The position numbers were made by a program, and so were the translations under genes. From an uncultured Lachnospiraceae bacterium (GTDB lineage: Bacteria > Bacillota > Clostridia > Lachnospirales > Lachnospiraceae), in contig CANOFO010000013.1 in NCBI GenBank assembly GCA_947565305.1, forward strand, positions 1-42,302: a stretch of 42,302 nucleotides of DNA, read 5' to 3'. The stretch's first letter is position 1; each line of letters begins with the position of its first letter. A model generated the notes under the pieces. The model was not told the origin of the DNA. It saw only the letters and a list, made by a program, of their open reading frames with translations, and did no database searches. Positions 1 through 7,481 of this stretch are shown here, in pieces.

Positions 1-52
1 GGTTATTCCACTGTTCAGTTATCAAGGTTCTCTGTCGTTGTTTCCGCGACAG
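1..52 (-). other. Probable rRNA leader with a hairpin
   Basis: Downstream of the two promoters on the minus strand is a stem of CTGTCG and CGACAG (32-37 with 47-52, nine-base loop). It is followed by a stretch resembling the GAACCTTGATAACTG-type leader or spacer sequence that Clostridia carry next to 16S and 23S genes. I recognise the style of this sequence from memory and cannot see the rRNA gene itself, which would start left of base 1. Confidence 0.5.
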
Positions 53-59
53 CTTTTGT

Positions 60-88
60 ATTCTATCACAGCTATTCGCTTCTGTCAA
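60..88 (-). promoter_or_regulatory. Downstream promoter (P2) of the probable rRNA operon
   Basis: Minus strand: TTGACA at 83-88, a spacer of exactly 17 bases, and TAGAAT at 60-65, one base off consensus. It lies about 80 bases downstream of the P1 promoter, a spacing typical of tandem rrn promoters. The sequence after it holds no ribosome-binding site or open frame, which fits a stable-RNA leader better than an mRNA. Confidence 0.7.
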
Positions 89-140
89 GCACTTTTTTTA
101 TTTTTTTAATTCCCAAGTGCAATGCTCAACAACGAATGTT

Positions 141-169
141 ATATTATCACGTTTGTTTTCCAATGTCAA
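141..169 (-). promoter_or_regulatory. Upstream promoter (P1) of a probable rRNA operon reading out of the left edge
   Basis: On the minus strand there is a perfect -35 TTGACA (164-169), a 17-base spacer and a -10 TAATAT (141-146). It points left, away from the aminopeptidase gene whose stop is at 221. The DNA just upstream (170-220) is rich in A and T runs, like an UP element. Two strong promoters in tandem with no coding sequence behind them suggest a stable-RNA operon beyond base 1. That identity is inference. Confidence 0.62.
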
Positions 170-220
170 CAAGTTTTTACAATTTTTTTCATTTTTTTGT
201 AACTATTCAGCCTTATAATT

Positions 221-988
221 TTAATAAGCTAAAATTTCATATCCCATCTCAGTCACTGCCACCGTAACCTCCCATTGGGCAGATAGTTTATGGTCCATCG
301 TATACACTGTCCACTTATTGCTGTCATCTATATAAATTTGGTTGCGTCCCTGATTTACCATAGGTTCGATGGTAAATACCATACCCGGCGCAAATACAGC
401 GCCAGTGCCCGCTTTGGAGACAAAACTGACAAATGGGTCTTCATGGAACTCCAAGCCAACCCCATGCCCGCCTATTTGCCTTACTACAGTATACCCATTT
501 TTCCTGGCATGGCGGTATACTGCATTTCCCATCGTCCCAAACCGATTACCCGGAAAAACCTGTTTAATCCCCTCCTCCATGCACTCCCTGGTCACTGTCA
601 CCAGCCGTTTGGCCTCCGGCGAAACCTTTCCAATACAAAACATGCGGGAGGAATCCGAGAAGTAACCTTGATATATAGTAGAAACATCTACATTTACAAT
701 ATCTCCCTCCATCAATACAACTTCATTGGAAGGGATTCCATGACAAACCTGATTGTTCACCGAAGTACAAACACTCTTGGGAAATCCCTGAAAATTCAGA
801 GGCGCCGGCATCCCACCCAATGCCCTGGTCTTTCCATACACAATCTGATTTACTTCTTCCGTAGTCATTCCTGCCCGAATTTGCTCTGCTACTGTATCCA
901 ATATTTCAATATTCCGTTTTCCGCTCTCACGGATTCCCTGCAACTCTTCTTTCGTTTTGATTCTGATATTTTGCTGAACTTTTTTCAT
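221..988 (-). CDS. map: Type I methionine aminopeptidase
   Basis: This metalloprotease removes the initiator methionine from new proteins in the cytoplasm. The 255-residue product has the pita-bread fold signatures: the NVDVS and FSDSS segments supply two metal-binding aspartates, GGHGVG and FHEDP the central histidines, TIEPMV a glutamate, and QWEVT the last glutamate. The start at 988 follows AGGAGTG with good spacing; an in-frame upstream extension to 1042 has no ribosome-binding site and would run into the divergent promoter. There is no N-terminal zinc-finger or SecA-like extension. The last motif is QWEVT where many family members have QYEHT or QFEHT; the metal ligand E is kept but the following His is Val. 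It is divergent from the P-type ATPase and ends 50 bases before the rRNA-type promoter. No terminator hairpin is visible between them. Confidence 0.93.
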   Translation of the reverse strand: MKKVQQNIRIKTKEELQGIRESGKRNIEILDTVAEQIRAGMTTEEVNQIVYGKTRALGGMPAPLNFQGFPKSVCTSVNNQVCHGIPSNEVVLMEGDIVNVDVSTIYQGYFSDSSRMFCIGKVSPEAKRLVTVTRECMEEGIKQVFPGNRFGTMGNAVYRHARKNGYTVVRQIGGHGVGLEFHEDPFVSFVSKAGTGAVFAPGMVFTIEPMVNQGRNQIYIDDSNKWTVYTMDHKLSAQWEVTVAVTEMGYEILAY

Positions 989-1026
989 TCGCTTCACTCC
1001 TAGATAAAAAATATTCGTTTTTTCTA

Positions 1027-1056
1027 TTGACATATCATGCATAAATATGATTTAAT
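1027..1056 (+). promoter_or_regulatory. Promoter of the metal-exporting ATPase
   Basis: TTGACA at 1027-1032 and TTTAAT at 1051-1056 are separated by 18 bases on the plus strand. The predicted transcription start falls inside the inverted repeat at 1061-1080, a layout expected for repression. The start codon is at 1129. Confidence 0.6.
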
Positions 1057-1060
1057 ATTC

Positions 1061-1080
1061 ATATGAACAATTATTCATGT
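1061..1080 (+). promoter_or_regulatory. Candidate ArsR/SmtB-family (CadC/CzrA-type) zinc or cadmium operator
   Basis: The half-sites ATGAA and TTCAT are arranged around CAATTA, extended outward to ATATGAA...TTCATGT. This closely resembles the 12-2-12 operators bound by zinc- and cadmium-sensing ArsR-family repressors. It lies immediately after the -10 box, so a bound repressor would block initiation and released metal would derepress the exporter. No ArsR-family gene is present in this window, so the regulator must be encoded elsewhere. The binding assignment is inferred from motif form and context. Confidence 0.62.
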
Positions 1081-1128
1081 ATAAAAATTTTAAAAAATTA
1101 AAATATAAAACTTAAGGGAGGAACTATT

Positions 1129-3495
1129 ATGCGTGATAGAGCACACAACAACCTTGCAGAAAAACAACATATGTCCAACCATGAACACCATCACATACAT
1201 GAGCATAATGAACATGGCTGCTGTGGACACGAACATGAGCATGAACATGACTGCTGTGGACACGAACATGAGCATGAACATGACTGCTGCGGACACGAAC
1301 ATGAGCACAAGATTGCGGAACAGCGCCAGCAATTGGATGCATTTGGGACTGAGGGCATTAAATTCACCTGTCTGGTAGAAAACCTTGGCTGTGCAAACTG
1401 TGCTGCCAAAATGGAAAGCCGTATCAATGAGCTTCCCGAAGTAAACGCTGCTACTTTAACATTTACAACGAAACAGCTGCGCGTCTCAGTAACGAAGGAG
1501 GCTGCCAAAAAAGAGACCGAACTGATTGCAAAACTTCAGGAAATATGTTCTTCTATTGAATCTGGTGTAACTGTAACAAAACAGCAAAATTTCCAAAAAG
1601 GGAAAAAAACACTGCAAAGCCAGGAACACCAGGAAAAGAAGCATATACTTAGCGAACAGCAGATGGACCTTATTTCCATTATTATCGGAGCTTTGCTCTT
1701 TGCCGCTGGAGAAATCTTAGAACAGGCCGTCCTCGGCAGCCCTCAGATTCCTTCTGTCCTTTTCATAATCGCTTATATTGTACTTGGCGGGCAGATTGTG
1801 CTTACCGCCCTTAAAAACCTCGCCAAAGGGCAGGTATTCGATGAAAACTTCCTCATGAGCCTTGCCACGTTAGGAGCATTTGCCATCGGCGACTTTGCGG
1901 AAGCCGTAGGCGTCATGCTGTTCTACCGCATTGGAGAATACTTTGAAGAAGTTGCCGTCTCCCGCAGCCGCTCTCAGATTATGGATGCCGTGGACCTGCG
2001 CCCGGAGGTAGTAAATCTCGTCATACAGAATACTACAAAAATCATTCCTGCAGAGGAAGCACAGCTTGATGATGTGTTGCTTGTTCGCCCTGGCGACCGC
2101 ATCCCTTTGGATGGCATCATTGTAGAGGGCGAAAGCCGTCTGGATACCTCACCCATCACCGGGGAACCTGTGCCGGTGAAAGCAGCCGTTGGCGATACCG
2201 TCACCTCCGGCTGCATCAACACTTCCGGACAATTAAAAATCCGCGTGGAAAAAACATTGGAAAATTCCATGGTAACAAGAATCCTTGATTCCGTGGAAAA
2301 TGCCGCCGCAAGCAAACCTAAGATTGACCGTTTTATCACTCGTTTTTCCAGGGTATACACACCCTTTGTCGTTGTTGTGGCGCTTGCCACTGCAATTCTC
2401 CCCTCCCTGTTTACCGGAGACTGGAACCATTGGATTTATACTGCCCTGACCTTCTTAGTCATCAGCTGCCCCTGTGCACTGGTGTTGAGCGTACCCTTAG
2501 CCTTTTTCTCAGGCATCGGAGCTGGCTCCAGAAAAGGAATCCTGTTCAAGGGCGGCGTATCTATCGAGGCTTTGAAAGATGTTTCTACCGTTGTCATGGA
2601 TAAAACCGGAACCATCACACAAGGGAATTTCGCAGTCCAGCAAATCCTCCCTTCGGAAAATTACAGCCAAAAGGAACTGCTTGCATTCTGTGCAAGCTGT
2701 GAGCAGCAGTCCACCCACCCAATTGCCGTCAGCATAGCCACGGCAGCAAGGGAGCAGAACCTTACGCTGGAAATGCCTACAGAACTTAAGGAAATTGCCG
2801 GACACGGCATCGAAGCAAAGCTGTCTATGGGGACAGTGCTTGTCGGCAACCGAAAACTTATGGATAAATATAAGGTAACTCTTGCCGAAAACATCCATAC
2901 TTCCTATGGCACAGAGGTTCTTGCAGCTATCAATGGGACTTTCGCCGGCTGCCTGCTGATTTCCGATACACTTAAACCAGAATCGAAAAACGCTATCGCT
3001 TCCTTGAAAAAGCTGCACATCAAAACTGCCATGCTGACCGGTGATTCAACCGAAAGCGCCCAAGCGATAGCAAAAGAAGCCGACATTGACGAAGTATTTG
3101 CGCGGCTGCTGCCGGAAGAAAAATTATCACGTCTTCAGGAAATCCGCAGCAGGAACGGCTCCGTGATGTTTGTCGGCGATGGAATTAATGACGCCCCGGT
3201 GCTCGCTGGAGCGGATGTAGGGGCTGCCATGGGCAGCGGTGCAGATGCAGCCATTGAAGCCGCTGACGTCGTGTTTATGACCTCCAATATGCAGGCAGTT
3301 CCCCAATCTATCTCCATTGCCAAATCAACCACTAAAATTGCCTGGCAAAACGTGGTGTTTGCCTTGGCCGTCAAAGCGCTTGTCATGGCGCTTGGACTGA
3401 CCGGACACGCTTCTATGTGGATGGCTGTTTTTGCTGACAGTGGAGTCGCTATGTTATGCGTATTAAACTCTATCCGTGCATTGTACAAAAAATAA
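1129..3495 (+). CDS. cadA: Heavy-metal P1B-type ATPase (Zn/Cd exporter) with His-rich N-terminus
   Basis: ATP-driven efflux pump of the cytoplasmic membrane, probably for Zn2+, Cd2+ or Pb2+. The 788-residue protein begins with a His/Cys-rich tail (about residues 12-62) containing three near-identical units of the type CCGHEHEHEH. An HMA metal-binding domain with GCANC lies near residue 88. Membrane helices follow, then the TGEPVP actuator motif, the CPC transport motif (SCPCAL), the phosphorylation motif DKTGT, the HP locus (THPIAV) and GDGINDAP. The CPC motif with a late DSG-type helix fits the Zn/Cd subgroup (P1B-2) rather than the copper pumps. The ribosome-binding site AAGGGAGG (1114-1121) fixes the start. 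It is the only complete plus-strand gene and is convergent with deoC, 44 bases apart. The exact metal is not decided by sequence alone. Confidence 0.93.
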   Translation: MRDRAHNNLAEKQHMSNHEHHHIHEHNEHGCCGHEHEHEHDCCGHEHEHEHDCCGHEHEHKIAEQRQQLDAFGTEGIKFTCLVENLGCANCAAKMESRINELPEVNAATLTFTTKQLRVSVTKEAAKKETELIAKLQEICSSIESGVTVTKQQNFQKGKKTLQSQEHQEKKHILSEQQMDLISIIIGALLFAAGEILEQAVLGSPQIPSVLFIIAYIVLGGQIVLTALKNLAKGQVFDENFLMSLATLGAFAIGDFAEAVGVMLFYRIGEYFEEVAVSRSRSQIMDAVDLRPEVVNLVIQNTTKIIPAEEAQLDDVLLVRPGDRIPLDGIIVEGESRLDTSPITGEPVPVKAAVGDTVTSGCINTSGQLKIRVEKTLENSMVTRILDSVENAAASKPKIDRFITRFSRVYTPFVVVVALATAILPSLFTGDWNHWIYTALTFLVISCPCALVLSVPLAFFSGIGAGSRKGILFKGGVSIEALKDVSTVVMDKTGTITQGNFAVQQILPSENYSQKELLAFCASCEQQSTHPIAVSIATAAREQNLTLEMPTELKEIAGHGIEAKLSMGTVLVGNRKLMDKYKVTLAENIHTSYGTEVLAAINGTFAGCLLISDTLKPESKNAIASLKKLHIKTAMLTGDSTESAQAIAKEADIDEVFARLLPEEKLSRLQEIRSRNGSVMFVGDGINDAPVLAGADVGAAMGSGADAAIEAADVVFMTSNMQAVPQSISIAKSTTKIAWQNVVFALAVKALVMALGLTGHASMWMAVFADSGVAMLCVLNSIRALYKK
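1216..1311 (+). repeat. Three in-frame 33-base repeats coding for metal-binding His/Cys units
   Basis: Units at 1216-1248, 1249-1281 and 1282-1311 (the last one short) are almost identical in DNA and encode (G/D)CCGHEHEHEH. They keep the reading frame of the ATPase. The near-identity at synonymous positions suggests recent expansion by slippage. Confidence 0.9.
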
Positions 3496-3539
3496 TGCCA
3501 GCATCACAACAATACCGCAGATATCCTATCATTGATATC

Positions 3540-4196
3540 TTAAAAGGATTCCTTTTTCGCCAATTTGATAATCCGGCTGGTTCCCAGCCGGTCCGCCCCC
3601 AGGCGGATAAACTCTTCGGCATCTGCAAAACTGGAAATCCCTCCTGCCGCTTTGATTTTAACCGTTCCCCCCACATGCTCCGCAAACAATTTCACATCTG
3701 CAAAGGTGGCGCCAGATGTTGAAAATCCAGTGGAAGTCTTGATATAATCTGCGCCTGCATTCGTGACAGTTTCACACATCTTTATCTTTTCTTCCTCTGT
3801 CAGCAGGCATGTTTCAATTATTACCTTTAAAATTCTGCCCTGGCAGGCATTTTTCAAGGCACAAATTTCTTTCTCTACTTTGTCAAACGCTTTCTCTTTC
3901 ACCCATCCTAGATTGATGACCATGTCAATTTCGTCAGCTCCATTGGCAACCGCATCCCTGGTCTCAAATTCTTTTACCGCAGTTGTATGGTAACCGTTCG
4001 GGAAACCGATTACCGTGCAGACTTTAACCCTTCCTGCGAGGTATTCCTTTGCCTGTTTCACATAGGCCGGCGGTATGCACACCGATGCAGTACCATAGTT
4101 TGCCGCATCATCGCAAATCTGCCGGATGTCCTCCCATGTCGCCGTCTGCGCCAGCAGCGTATGGTCTACTTTTGCAAAAATTTCTGCTCTGTCCAT
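3540..4196 (-). CDS. deoC: Deoxyribose-phosphate aldolase
   Basis: Cleaves 2-deoxyribose-5-phosphate to glyceraldehyde-3-phosphate and acetaldehyde in deoxynucleoside breakdown. The 218-residue TIM barrel has DHTLL at its N-terminus, the Schiff-base lysine in IKTSTGF and the second active-site lysine in VKIKAAGG, all typical of class I DeoC. I chose the ATG at 4196 because AGGAGGA overlaps the radA stop codon at the right distance; a start six residues upstream would overlap radA. The ten-base gap to radA implies co-transcription. The usual deo partners (phosphopentomutase, nucleoside phosphorylase) are not adjacent. It is convergent with the ATPase gene, and I see no convincing terminator in the 44-base gap. 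Confidence 0.95.
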   Translation of the reverse strand: MDRAEIFAKVDHTLLAQTATWEDIRQICDDAANYGTASVCIPPAYVKQAKEYLAGRVKVCTVIGFPNGYHTTAVKEFETRDAVANGADEIDMVINLGWVKEKAFDKVEKEICALKNACQGRILKVIIETCLLTEEEKIKMCETVTNAGADYIKTSTGFSTSGATFADVKLFAEHVGGTVKIKAAGGISSFADAEEFIRLGADRLGTSRIIKLAKKESF

Positions 4197-4206
4197 CTGA
4201 TTCCTC

Positions 4207-5577
4207 CTATCCAATCCATCCGATTGCTTCCCGGATATTATCTACCCCGATAATCTTGATTCCTTTTGTATCTGTCAGTCCTGCAACACTGACCTTCGGC
4301 AGAATGCAGGATGAAAATCCCAGTTTTTTTGCCTCGGAGACACGCTGTTGTGCCATATTGACTGCCCGCACTTCGCCGCTCAGCCCTACCTCGCCATAAC
4401 AAATCATTCTTTCATCAATGGCTTTTTCCTTAAAGCTGGAAGCCAGCGCCATCACAATCCCCAAATCAATCGCAGGCTCGTTCATGCGGATTCCTCCTGC
4501 AATATTGACATAGGCATCGCTGCCTGACAGGGATAACCCGCCTCTTTTCTCCAGAACTGCCATCAAAAGGTTGACCCTGTTCAAATCTGTTCCCGCCGCT
4601 GTCCTACGCGGTATGCCGAAATTGCTGTGGCAGACTAACGCCTGAATCTCCACGAGAATCGGCCGCGTTCCCTCCATGGAACAGGCAACGACAGAACCGG
4701 AGGCTCCCTGGGGCTTTCCATTGAGCATAAACTCAGAGGGATTTTCCACTTCCTGCAGCCCTGCCTCCTGCATCTCAAATACCCCAATCTCATTGGTCGA
4801 GCCGAAACGGTTTTTTACTCCCCGCAGAATCCGATAGGAAGCATGGCGGTCTCCCTCAAAATAAAGCACCGTATCTACCATGTGCTCCAACACTCTCGGA
4901 CCCGCCACTACGCCTTCCTTTGTCACATGCCCCACAATAAACACCGTAACATCCATTCCCTTGGCAATCTGCAGAAGCCGTGCCGTAGTCTCCCGCACCT
5001 GGGACACACTTCCCGGCGCAGAACCTACATCCTCACTGTACATAGTCTGGATAGAGTCAATAATCACCACCTGAGGCTTTTCCCTGTTAATGACCTGTTC
5101 AATGCGCTCTAAGCTGGTATCACAGAACAGCTGAAGCTTGTCAGAAAACTGCCCAATCCTCTGTGCACGCATTTTTATCTGCTGCAGGGATTCTTCCCCG
5201 GAAATATATAAAACTTCTTTGGCATCTGCCAAATTCCTGCATACCTGCAAAAGCAATGTGGACTTGCCGATACCCGGGTCTCCGCCCACAAGTACCAGGG
5301 AACCTGGCACAATACCTCCCCCCAGCACACGGTCCAATTCCTGAAAACCAGTCTGCAGACGCTCCTTCGCCTGCATATCTATTTCAGAAATCTTTGTCGT
5401 CTTAAGTTCCTCATTCCCTCCCGGTGCACTCTTAACCTTTCCTGCAGACTTTTTTTCCACTATCTCTTCCACAAATGAATTCCATTCCCGGCAGCCTGGG
5501 CACTGTCCCATCCACTTAGAAGATTCATATCCGCAGGATTGGCAGAAATATACACTGACTTTTTTAGCTTTAGCCAT
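4207..5577 (-). CDS. radA: DNA repair protein RadA (Sms)
   Basis: RecA-like ATPase that helps branch migration and processing of recombination intermediates. The 456-residue protein has the expected order: an N-terminal four-cysteine zinc finger (CQSCG near residue 12, CPGC about 15 residues later), a Walker A motif [10 protein letters not shown] near residue 100, the RadA-specific KNRFG motif near residue 256, and a C-terminal Lon-protease-like domain. Length is normal for the family. The start at 5577 follows GAAAGGAAA. A terminator-like hairpin separates it from the gene upstream, so it probably starts its own transcript with deoC. Confidence 0.97.
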   Translation of the reverse strand: MAKAKKVSVYFCQSCGYESSKWMGQCPGCREWNSFVEEIVEKKSAGKVKSAPGGNEELKTTKISEIDMQAKERLQTGFQELDRVLGGGIVPGSLVLVGGDPGIGKSTLLLQVCRNLADAKEVLYISGEESLQQIKMRAQRIGQFSDKLQLFCDTSLERIEQVINREKPQVVIIDSIQTMYSEDVGSAPGSVSQVRETTARLLQIAKGMDVTVFIVGHVTKEGVVAGPRVLEHMVDTVLYFEGDRHASYRILRGVKNRFGSTNEIGVFEMQEAGLQEVENPSEFMLNGKPQGASGSVVACSMEGTRPILVEIQALVCHSNFGIPRRTAAGTDLNRVNLLMAVLEKRGGLSLSGSDAYVNIAGGIRMNEPAIDLGIVMALASSFKEKAIDERMICYGEVGLSGEVRAVNMAQQRVSEAKKLGFSSCILPKVSVAGLTDTKGIKIIGVDNIREAIGWIG

Positions 5578-5607
5578 ATATAAAATTTCCTTTCAACTCA
5601 AAGAAAT

Positions 5608-5649
5608 GGGCATCCCAAAAGCCATGTATTACTGGCTTTTAGGATACCC
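5608..5649 (-). terminator. Rho-independent terminator after the small conserved gene
   Basis: The arms GGGTATCCTAAAAGCC and GGCTTTTGGGATGCCC (minus-strand reading) pair with few mismatches around a ten-base loop, followed by ATTTCTTT. It lies between the stop at 5673 and the radA start. The T-tract is modest. Confidence 0.65.
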
Positions 5650-5672
5650 TTCTTAGGATTTCGTATTATTGC

Positions 5673-6089
5673 CTATCCAATTTTCTCTATTCTGACTGCA
5701 ACTGGTTTTTCCTCACTCAATTCTACGGAAAGGCTGAGCTTTCCTCCCAGGTTCGTCTTCATTTGTCCGGCATCCACATTATCCACTAAAACCTTATACT
5801 CTGTCTGTTCTTCCAGTTCCAGTGTAATCTGCGCATCTTCCGGTCCCTCCACCTCAAATTCCACTCCGCTGTCGGTTACCATGAAACCATTCACAGCAGT
5901 TCCAGGTACGGATTCATACACAAACATACCATTGCGCTCAAGTTTGGTAATCTCTTTAAAAGTCTTGACCTTATATAAATCTCCGCCAAATTCAAAATTA
6001 TCTGCTTTTGATTTTGAACCCAGCTTGTAATTTCCAAAACTAAGAGCCTCATTATTATCAGTACGGATCAATTCTTCTACTACAGCCAT
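5673..6089 (-). CDS. Small conserved protein of unknown function
   Basis: A 138-residue soluble, acidic protein beginning MAVVEELIR. It has no signal peptide, membrane helix or cysteine-rich motif. Its segments SFGNYKL, GDLYKVKTFKEITKLERNG, VYESVPGTAV and a C-terminal beta-rich half (NLGGKLSLSVEL) look like a family I have seen repeatedly in Lachnospiraceae. Some databases may label it endosialidase-related, but I see nothing that supports an enzymatic role. The start at 6089 follows AAGGAGGA; an upstream in-frame ATG would place the -10 box inside the gene. It has its own extended -10 promoter and a terminator, so it can be expressed alone despite sitting after the FecR operon. The beta-rich tail could be a binding module; this is a guess. 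Confidence 0.85.
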   Translation of the reverse strand: MAVVEELIRTDNNEALSFGNYKLGSKSKADNFEFGGDLYKVKTFKEITKLERNGMFVYESVPGTAVNGFMVTDSGVEFEVEGPEDAQITLELEEQTEYKVLVDNVDAGQMKTNLGGKLSLSVELSEEKPVAVRIEKIG

Positions 6090-6110
6090 TTTTCTTTCCT
6101 CCTTGGGCAT

Positions 6111-6119
6111 ATTATAACA
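6111..6119 (-). promoter_or_regulatory. Extended -10 promoter of the small conserved gene
   Basis: TGT directly followed by TATAAT (minus strand; hexamer at 6111-6116) forms an ideal extended -10. No good -35 is visible, which is acceptable for this promoter class. The leader would be only about 15-20 bases long. Confidence 0.6.
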
Positions 6120-6143
6120 CATCATCCATACGTTCGGCTAGTC

Positions 6144-7466
6144 CTATTTCCACTTAATTGTAGTATCTTTTTTAATCGCAGTCGAAAAATCAAAATCCCA
6201 TGCTCCAGATTTCTTGGGTTTCATTATCGGTTCCTCAGCACACTGTCCATCCTCCACTGTCTGAGTTGCAAACACCTTGCCCTGATACATGAATTTCACT
6301 GTAAATTCTTTGGGCTGCGTAACAACAGGATTATTGCCTGGTGTCGTTCCTGGATTCGTGCCTGACGCTGTCCCCGGGTTCGTTCCTGGATTCGTGCCTG
6401 GCGCTGTCCCTGGGTTCGTTCCCGGTGTCGTCCCTGGGTTCGTTCCCGGTGTCGTCCCTGGGTTCGTTCCCGGCGTTGTTCCCGAACTTCCTGGCGTCCT
6501 TGTATTTCCTGTACTGCCAGTATTCCCTGTGTTACCTGTACTTCCTGTGCTGCCAGAGTTCGTGCTGTCAGAGGAAGAGGTATTATCTATGGCAGAGTTG
6601 TCTTCTGTATCATCTGCTTCATCCTCATACTCACTGTCATCCGATTCACCTGTATCTTCCTCATCTGTATCTTCCTCATAGTCTGCTTCCTCATCTTCCC
6701 AGGCTTCTGCTTCCTCAATCAGCCCGCTCAATTCATCCTGGGAAATCCCGGTAACAGGTGCATCGCGCTGTACAAGTTCCATCAGGAAATTCAGTGCCTG
6801 TAAAGGAAGATTCTCAAAGTCAATCGCTTCCGGTTCCGTCAGGTATGAGCCCGAGGAACTGTCGCCAATACAAGAGGCTTCCTCTCCTGCGTCAACATAA
6901 ATTTCCTCACCTACCGTTCCGTCCGCAAGGAGCGCACTCATAGACACTTTACCTGAGAAGACAGACACCTTGGTGCAAGCTTCCCCTTCCTCATCCGTTG
7001 TCGCTTCTACACGGAAAATCGTACCACGCACAGCCATGACAGAGTTTGGCGAATTGACTTCATACGTGGAATCCGTACTCAGCGGATTTTGAATCTCATT
7101 CGTTATAGCTCCCTGGACCAAATCAATCCTAGTTTTAGAATCCTGGGCATCGCCAGCGCCTTCAATGGCAAGGATACTGTTCTCCTCCACCATCGCATAC
7201 TTATCATCATCCAATTTCAGGCGCATTGAACTGCCATCTGCCACTGTAAGCCTGTCGCCGGACTCCAGATAAAGATCTTCTGCGGCACGGATTTCTCCTG
7301 CGCCCTCACGTTCAATATTTGCCGTCCCTTTCAGTTCATAAATCAGAATAGAGCGATAGAACTCCTCTCCTTTAAAGAAATGGCTGACTGCCAACACCAT
7401 TCCTGTGATAGCCACGACTGCCCCACAAAGGAGTGCAGCTATCTTAATTCCTTTTGATTTCTGCAT
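6144..7466 (-). CDS. Membrane-anchored FecR-domain protein with TPGTNPG repeats
   Basis: A 440-residue protein with one N-terminal membrane segment (about residues 8-28) placing the rest outside the cell. A FecR domain follows (about 40-190): beta-rich, with AVRGTIFRVE and SVFSGKVS typical of the fold. Next are a strongly acidic stretch (about 245-285) and a Ser/Thr/Gly/Pro spacer with repeated TPGTNPG units (about 300-385). The C-terminal ~50-residue domain beginning FTVKFMYQGK resembles the InlB-B/Listeria-Bacteroides repeat fold. FecR domains outside TonB systems are thought to act as extracellular sensors or scaffolds. It is the last gene of the cyclase/HD-GYP operon, 15 bases after the secreted protein, with AGGGGGA before its start. 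No LPXTG signal is present. The domain is clear; the ligand is unknown. Confidence 0.85.
   Translation of the reverse strand: MQKSKGIKIAALLCGAVVAITGMVLAVSHFFKGEEFYRSILIYELKGTANIEREGAGEIRAAEDLYLESGDRLTVADGSSMRLKLDDDKYAMVEENSILAIEGAGDAQDSKTRIDLVQGAITNEIQNPLSTDSTYEVNSPNSVMAVRGTIFRVEATTDEEGEACTKVSVFSGKVSMSALLADGTVGEEIYVDAGEEASCIGDSSSGSYLTEPEAIDFENLPLQALNFLMELVQRDAPVTGISQDELSGLIEEAEAWEDEEADYEEDTDEEDTGESDDSEYEDEADDTEDNSAIDNTSSSDSTNSGSTGSTGNTGNTGSTGNTRTPGSSGTTPGTNPGTTPGTNPGTTPGTNPGTAPGTNPGTNPGTASGTNPGTTPGNNPVVTQPKEFTVKFMYQGKVFATQTVEDGQCAEEPIMKPKKSGAWDFDFSTAIKKDTTIKWK
6333..6485 (-). repeat. Tandem repeats encoding the TPGTNPG spacer
   Basis: Units of about 24 bases (GTCCCTGGGTTCGTTCCCGG type, plus strand) recur across this stretch and encode a Gly/Thr/Pro/Asn spacer in the FecR-domain protein. 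Boundaries are approximate. Such tracts change length easily by slippage, always in frame when whole units move. Confidence 0.8.
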
Positions 7467-7481
7467 GATAATCCCCCTGTC

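Noticed and set aside
290-1003. Long plus-strand open frame opposite the aminopeptidase
   Set aside because: It is a shadow of map: no ribosome-binding site, no family signature, and composition of a complementary strand.
3496-3539. Bidirectional terminator between the ATPase and deoC
   Set aside because: AGATATC...GATATCT is a short AT-rich stem without a T-run on either strand.
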